From: Bacteroidales bacterium UBA3289 | GTDB taxonomy: Bacteria; Bacteroidota; Bacteroidia; Bacteroidales; UBA932 | DNA length: 7,732 bases | Assembly (NCBI GenBank): GCA_002361625.1 | Contig: DETL01000010.1 | Location: 7,817 to 15,548, forward strand | Reading direction: 5' to 3' | Shown here: piece after piece, positions 7,039-7,732 of the stretch | How positions within the stretch are numbered: position 1 is the stretch's first letter | Layout of the letters: every line of letters begins with the position of its first letter | Position numbers and translations under genes: made by a program | The notes under the pieces: model-generated | Database searches by the model: none | What the model saw: only the letters and a program-made list of their open reading frames with translations | What the model was told of the DNA's origin: nothing

Positions 7039-7052
7039 CCAATTTAAATTGG
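7039..7052. repeat. Perfect 14-bp palindrome, candidate operator
   Basis: CCAATTTAAATTGG is its own reverse complement and lies 20 bases after the LTA-synthase-family stop. An outer inverted repeat, TGCGGG (7027-7032) and CCCGCA (7058-7063), encloses it. As RNA it could form a nested hairpin, but on the plus strand it is followed by A residues rather than a T-run, so it is not a normal terminator for the upstream gene. Its right half overlaps the -33 element of the next promoter, which fits an operator better. Function is inference. Confidence 0.5.
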
Positions 7053-7079
7053 ATAATCCCGCAAAAATGCCTACTTTTG
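7049..7079 (+). promoter_or_regulatory. Bacteroidota-type promoter for the DUF1846 gene
   Basis: TACTTTTG at 7072-7079 matches the -7 box TAnnTTTG perfectly, and TTG at 7049-7051 lies 20 bases upstream as the -33 element. Transcription would start near 7085, giving a leader of about 20 bases before the ATG at 7107. The leader shows no Shine-Dalgarno sequence, as is common in this phylum. The -33 element sits within the right half of the palindrome at 7039-7052. Confidence 0.65.
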
Positions 7080-7106
7080 TGCCCCGTATTCAGCAAAACA
7101 CATCTT

Positions 7107-7732
7107 ATGAAATACGGGTTCGACAACGAGAAATATCTCAAAATCCAATCGGAGCACATCAAGCAGCGCATCGCCACTTTCGGCGACAAACTCTACATGG
7201 AATTCGGAGGCAAGCTCTTCGACGATTTCCATGCCTCCCGGGTACTCCCCGGATTCGAGCCCGACAGTAAACTCAAGATGCTTATGCAGATGAAGGATGA
7301 CGCGGAGATTGTCATCGTCATCAGCGCCCTGGACATCGAGAAGAACAAGGTGAGGAGCGACCTCGGCATCACCTACGACATGGACGTGCTGCGCCTGAGA
7401 GACGAATTCATGGAACGGGGGCTCAGCGTGAACAGTGTCGTCATCACCCATTTCAACGGCCAGTCCAGCGCCGAGGCCTACCGCAAGCGCCTCGAGGGCA
7501 TGGACATCAAAGTCTATTACCACCACACGATCGACGGATATCCGAACAATGTCGCCCTCATCGACTCGGAGGAGGGATTCGGCAAGAACGACTATGTGGA
7601 GACCACCAAGCCGCTCGTGGTCGTGACGGCACCCGGTCCGGGCAGCGGCAAGATGGCCGTGTGCCTGAGCCAGCTTTACCAGGAGAACAAGCGGGGCGTC
7701 AAGGCCGGTTATGCCAAGTTCGAGACCTTCCC
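7107..7732 (+). CDS. DUF1846 family protein, partial (3' end beyond right edge)
   Basis: 208 residues are visible from ATG 7107 to the window edge with no stop; the full family is about 490-510 residues, so less than half is present. The start MKYGFDNEKYLKIQSEHI, the block LEFGGKLFDDFHASRVLPGF-like at 31-50, DIEKNKVRSDLGITYD (76-91) and a P-loop-like VVVTAPGPGSGKMA (171-184) are typical of DUF1846. The P-loop suggests nucleotide binding, but no biochemical role is established to my knowledge. It has its own promoter and short leader, and is not part of an operon with the gene before it. The frame and family are secure; the function is unknown. Confidence 0.93.
   Translation, partial: MKYGFDNEKYLKIQSEHIKQRIATFGDKLYMEFGGKLFDDFHASRVLPGFEPDSKLKMLMQMKDDAEIVIVISALDIEKNKVRSDLGITYDMDVLRLRDEFMERGLSVNSVVITHFNGQSSAEAYRKRLEGMDIKVYYHHTIDGYPNNVALIDSEEGFGKNDYVETTKPLVVVTAPGPGSGKMAVCLSQLYQENKRGVKAGYAKFETF

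Noticed and set aside
7005..7063. Rho-independent terminator after the LTA-synthase-family gene
   Set aside because: Only a 4-bp CGCC/GGCG pair and the nested palindrome are present, and neither is followed by a T-run on the plus strand.

Overview
The window looks like the chromosome of an anaerobic member of the Bacteroidota, probably order Bacteroidales. GC content is high for that group, roughly in the high 50s percent by eye. The evidence is two good matches to the Bacteroidota -7 promoter box (TAnnTTTG) just upstream of rightward genes, a general lack of Shine-Dalgarno sequences before the starts, a DUF1846 protein, a Gram-negative-type member of the LTA synthase family, and an oxygen-sensitive type of redox gene cluster. 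Species cannot be given from sequence alone. No RNA gene, CRISPR array or insertion sequence was seen, and no stretch over 300 bases lacks a gene.

Layout: The left two thirds (1-4952) is one tightly packed leftward operon. In transcription order it holds hypB (nickel-chaperone GTPase), a 941-residue iron-sulfur flavoprotein with a GltD/NfnB-like core, hypA (nickel metallochaperone), a 108-residue membrane protein, and a multi-span membrane protein of the DUF5692 type that runs off the left edge. Gaps are 11 bp, a 1-base stop/start overlap (TAATG), 6 bp and 36 bp. A short AT-rich divergent promoter region (4953-5060) separates it from a rightward monocistronic gene for an LTA-synthase/sulfatase-family membrane enzyme (5061-7019). 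An 87-bp gap with a perfect 14-bp palindrome and a good promoter then leads to a rightward DUF1846 gene that runs off the right edge.

How the genes may work together: the leftward operon is the notable part. HypA and HypB normally deliver nickel to [NiFe]-hydrogenase or urease, but no hydrogenase subunit, urease subunit or hypCDEF gene is visible. Instead the two chaperones bracket a large NAD(P)H/FAD/Fe-S protein and are followed by two membrane proteins. The simplest inference is a redox unit in which the flavoprotein moves electrons between NAD(P)H and Fe-S carriers, perhaps at the membrane, with HypA/HypB supplying a metal to one of these proteins or to an enzyme coded elsewhere. That role is inference; the gene order, overlaps and motifs are seen directly. 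The two rightward genes look like independent housekeeping or envelope functions.
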